Positions 61,446 to 64,000 of a stretch of DNA of 64,000 bases are shown here, in pieces (within the stretch, counting starts at the first letter, position 1; each line of letters opens with the position of its first letter). A program made the translations under genes and the position numbers. The DNA comes from Bizionia sp. M204 (GTDB lineage Bacteria; Bacteroidota; Bacteroidia; Flavobacteriales; Flavobacteriaceae), in contig NZ_CP046242.1 of NCBI RefSeq assembly GCF_023205095.1, positions 3,027,001 through 3,091,000 on the forward strand, given 5' to 3'. Under the pieces are notes generated by a model. That model was given only the letters and a program-made list of their open reading frames with translations, ran no database searches and was not told where the DNA came from.

Positions 61446-62342
61446 TTATACGGACTGTTTTATGAAACGTTTTGGCAGTAAATTTTTATGAATTTGTTTT
61501 TCGTAAAATGTCAATCGGATGCCAAAAAGTAAAACGAATCCACCTAATACCATTTGCAAGGTGATAGTTTCATCTAAAAACAACCAAGCTAAAATAGACG
61601 CCAAAATTCCTTGTCCTAATAAACTGACAGAAACCCGTGTAGCACGCATTTTTTTAGTGGCAAAACTAATGAGCAACCAGGCAGCTAGCTGACAGATAAC
61701 GGCTTGCAAAACCAATACAAACCAACCCATATTGGAGAATCCGGAAAAGGGTTCGTTTAATCCGTAGCTTAAAAACCCTAAAAATACGGATGATGCGCCA
61801 AGGCTAATGGTCATAAAGGTTAATACGTTTAATTGTTTTAATACTTCTTTACTAATTAGCATGTAGAACGCATACAAAACACCCGAAAGAATACCGAAAC
61901 TAAAGGCTAAATCGAAATCCAAGTTTCTAAACGTTGAAAAACCGACTAATAACATCATGCCAAAAACCGCCACTAATGTGCCAATCCAAAAATTGCCTCG
62001 TGGTTTATCTTTCAGAAAAAACAAGGCTAAAACACCAACCCAAACTGGGGATAAGTTTGTTAACAACGACGCTTGTGTTGCTGTAGATTCCTGAATAGCA
62101 ATATTCCAAACGGCCACATCGCTCCCAAAAACAATACCGCAGAGTACAGCTAAAAGTCCCATTTTTACATTGGGAAGTTTAAACTGCTTTTTCCATAAAA
62201 CAAATGGTACTAATAGCACAAACGAAAATGCCATGCGGTAAAATGCCGAAATAACACCTGGTGTTAAATTTAATTTAACCAGAACAGGGAAAACTGAAAT
62301 ACAAATTATGCCTATAACAAGGGCGATTCTAGCTTTTTTCAT
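61446..62342 (-). CDS. EamA/DMT-family transporter
   Basis: A 298-residue permease with ten transmembrane helices in two EamA repeats (about 5-140 and 150-290). First repeat signature: VISAFYRMAFSFVLLVPFVLWKK; second: VLQAVICQLAAWLLISFATKKM. It exports amino acids or other metabolites; the substrate is unknown. A TACTTTTG -7 element lies about 30 bp upstream (62373-62380, minus strand). Confidence 0.85.
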   Translation of the reverse strand: MKKARIALVIGIICISVFPVLVKLNLTPGVISAFYRMAFSFVLLVPFVLWKKQFKLPNVKMGLLAVLCGIVFGSDVAVWNIAIQESTATQASLLTNLSPVWVGVLALFFLKDKPRGNFWIGTLVAVFGMMLLVGFSTFRNLDFDLAFSFGILSGVLYAFYMLISKEVLKQLNVLTFMTISLGASSVFLGFLSYGLNEPFSGFSNMGWFVLVLQAVICQLAAWLLISFATKKMRATRVSVSLLGQGILASILAWLFLDETITLQMVLGGFVLLFGIRLTFYEKQIHKNLLPKRFIKQSV

Positions 62343-62476
62343 AATCTTAAAACCTTATGATTTAACAAGCTGCAAAAGTAGCGCCTCATGCGTGATTATT
62401 ATGATATTAAATAGGCTATTTATTCTACTATATTATCCCTTATTTGAGTTTGAATGAAAAACAGGCGAATTTTGTA

Positions 62477-63379
62477 TTAAAAATAAATGTGTTGTGCCAA
62501 ACGAAAGGTGTTAGCATGTGCTTCAATAATGGTTTTTATATCTGGCGAATAACCACCACCCATACTACACATAACAGGAATGTTCAGGTCATGGCAAGTC
62601 TGTAATACAAACCGATCACGTTCTTTACAACCTGCAATAGTAAGGGCTAATTTCCCTAATTTATCGGAAGCTATTACATCTACACCACATAAATAATAGA
62701 TGAAATCTGGTTTTTCTGAAGCTACTAGTTTGGGTAGCGTTTCTTTTAGAATTGTTAGATAGGTGTCATCTGTCGTATTCGTTTCTAAAGCAATATCCAA
62801 ATCACTTGCTTCCTTTTTAAAGGGGTAATTGCTTTTTCCGTGCATAGAAAATGTAAAAACCGAGGGATCATTCTGAAAAATTTCGGCAGTTCCATTGCCT
62901 TGATGCACATCTAGATCTACGATTAGAATTTTAGTTGCTAACTTCCTTTCTTGAAGATAACGTGCGCCAATGGCTTGGTCATTTAACATGCAAAATCCTT
63001 CGCCTCGATTGGTATATGCATGATGGGTTCCGCCAGCAATATTCATGGCAATGCCATGTTTTAGGGCAAATTCGCTCGCTTTTATGGTGCCGTCGGCAAT
63101 CATAACTTCGCGCTTTACTAATGCATCACTTAATGGAAATCCAATTTTCCGGATGGCTTTTGCATCTAATGTCAGATTCAATAAATCATGATAATATGCT
63201 TCGGTATGCACACGTAAAATATGGGAGTCATCGGGAATTTCAGGTTCGAAGAAATTGGCATTTGTACACGTTCCTTCATGAAGTAATTGCTTGGGAAGCA
63301 ACTCATACTTCAACATGGGAAACCGATGCCTTTCTGGTAATGGATGTTTGTAAATAGGATGGAAGGCAATTTGAAGCAT
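62477..63379 (-). CDS. Histone deacetylase-family (AcuC/acetylpolyamine-like) hydrolase
   Basis: A 300-residue zinc hydrolase. Motifs are GGTHHAYTNRGEGFCMLNDQAIGARYL (catalytic HH), VDLDVHQGNGTAEIF (metal Asp-His) and ...YYLCGVDVIASDKLGKL (second Asp). Bacterial members remove acetyl groups from small amines or proteins. The gene is alone on the minus strand, next to a gap before the next gene. Confidence 0.9.
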   Translation of the reverse strand: MLQIAFHPIYKHPLPERHRFPMLKYELLPKQLLHEGTCTNANFFEPEIPDDSHILRVHTEAYYHDLLNLTLDAKAIRKIGFPLSDALVKREVMIADGTIKASEFALKHGIAMNIAGGTHHAYTNRGEGFCMLNDQAIGARYLQERKLATKILIVDLDVHQGNGTAEIFQNDPSVFTFSMHGKSNYPFKKEASDLDIALETNTTDDTYLTILKETLPKLVASEKPDFIYYLCGVDVIASDKLGKLALTIAGCKERDRFVLQTCHDLNIPVMCSMGGGYSPDIKTIIEAHANTFRLAQHIYF

Positions 63380-63551
63380 GCAATTTTTTGATTAATTTGA
63401 AAGCAGCAATGTAATAGTTTTAAGCGGCTTTTTGTAGGAATACATGCCTAAAAAAGCTTTTTATAAACGTGTTGTTATTTTGTGTATATTTAATACTTCC
63501 TGTTATAACATATTGATTGATAGCGTATTTATTCATTATAAACAATACATT

Positions 63552-64000
63552 ATGTTAGGAGAAACATTAAAAATTGCCTTTGGTGAATTGGGGCAGAAAG
63601 AAATTAAAGGCGAAAATGCCCACAACGATCGCATTTTAGAATATCAAGAAACAACGGGTTTAAAGTTCGGAAATGACGAAGTAGCTTGGTGCAGTATTTT
63701 TGCAAATTGGGTGGCGCTTCAAGCCAATTTACCAAGATCTAATAGTGCTATGGCTAGAAGCTGGCTTAAAATTGGTAATAAAACCGATTGGCCACAACCT
63801 GGTGATATTGTCGTGTTTTGGCGAACCGATATTAATGGTATATTCGGTCATGTGGGTTTCTTTTTGGGTTATACCAAAAGTGGAAAATCTATTTACTGCT
63901 TGGGTGGAAATCAAAATGATGAAGTGAATATTCAAACCTTTCCCTTGGATCGTATTTTGGAATTCAGAAGTCTGACGGACGCGATTGATGAATCACTAAC
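63552..64000 (+). CDS. TIGR02594-type NlpC/CHAP-like peptidase (partial)
   Basis: The first 149 residues of a protein that continues past the right edge. It shows the TIGR02594/CHAP pattern VAWCSIFANWVALQANLPRSNSAMARSW (Cys nucleophile, about 47) and GDIVVFWR...GHVGFFLGY (His, about 97), a cysteine amidase fold acting on peptidoglycan. It has no signal peptide, as in phage- or T6SS-like effectors and autolysins. Confidence 0.75.
   Translation, partial: MLGETLKIAFGELGQKEIKGENAHNDRILEYQETTGLKFGNDEVAWCSIFANWVALQANLPRSNSAMARSWLKIGNKTDWPQPGDIVVFWRTDINGIFGHVGFFLGYTKSGKSIYCLGGNQNDEVNIQTFPLDRILEFRSLTDAIDESL

Overview
The window is a low-GC, densely coded chromosome segment from a member of the Flavobacteriaceae (Bacteroidota), probably marine. 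The evidence is a flexirubin-type pigment cluster, a protein with a type A type-IX-secretion sorting domain, Bacteroidota promoter elements (TAnnTTTG), a Bacteroidota-type nor cluster, and WG-repeat and PorT-like proteins. I saw no rRNA, tRNA or CRISPR.

Region 1 (1-31024, minus strand) is one very long, tightly packed gene string. It encodes a flexirubin-like aryl-polyene/dialkylresorcinol pathway. The string begins with a tyrosine/histidine ammonia-lyase at 31024 and runs through a WG-repeat protein, FabG, KS, ACP, an acyltransferase, DarA, DarB, two ApeP-like hotdog proteins, a BtrH-like protein, an ABC exporter, a thioesterase, a second KS, a methyltransferase, a half-length KS-like protein, a second ACP and a KS plus chain-length-factor pair. 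It continues with a polysaccharide deacetylase, a frameshifted LolA, a lipoprotein, a beta-barrel protein, a FabZ-like dehydratase, two exported proteins, a GT2-DUF2062 protein, an MMPL/acyltransferase fusion, a CrtI-like oxidoreductase and a C45 acyltransferase, and ends in a truncated CoA/AMP ligase. Tyrosine would supply the aryl starter, the KS/KR/DH/ACP set the polyene, DarA/DarB the resorcinol ring, and the acyltransferases, LolA, MMPL and ABC proteins the assembly and envelope delivery. A halogenase-like flavoprotein (31127-32383) is divergent from the operon across a short region with two facing -7 elements and a palindrome between them.

Region 2 (32434-46960) is mostly housekeeping and envelope genes: a TDH-like SDR, an M13 peptidase, a large secreted T9SS protein, a TPR protein, a membrane M28 peptidase, a CBS protein and nadB-nadA.

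Region 3 (47102-53999) is a nitric-oxide reductase cluster (norC, norB, norQ, norD, a DUF438/hemerythrin/PAS protein, two small oxidase-like subunits) and a convergent Rrf2 regulator with three candidate Fe-S cysteines. norC and nadA share an almost identical 14-bp Crp/Fnr-like box exactly 22 bp upstream of their -7 elements.

Region 4 (54152-64000) has lplA, a spermidine-synthase-like protein, ssb, ferritin, small transporters and a histone-deacetylase-family protein. It is interrupted at about 56300-59660 by an accessory island. The island holds an IS110 transposase relic followed by three same-strand gene units (an AAA ATPase, a HigBA-like toxin-antitoxin pair, an unknown lipoprotein). These units are separated by related hairpin-forming spacers ending in GSCAAC / GTTGSC. 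The spacers look like a cassette array and are the most novel feature I see.
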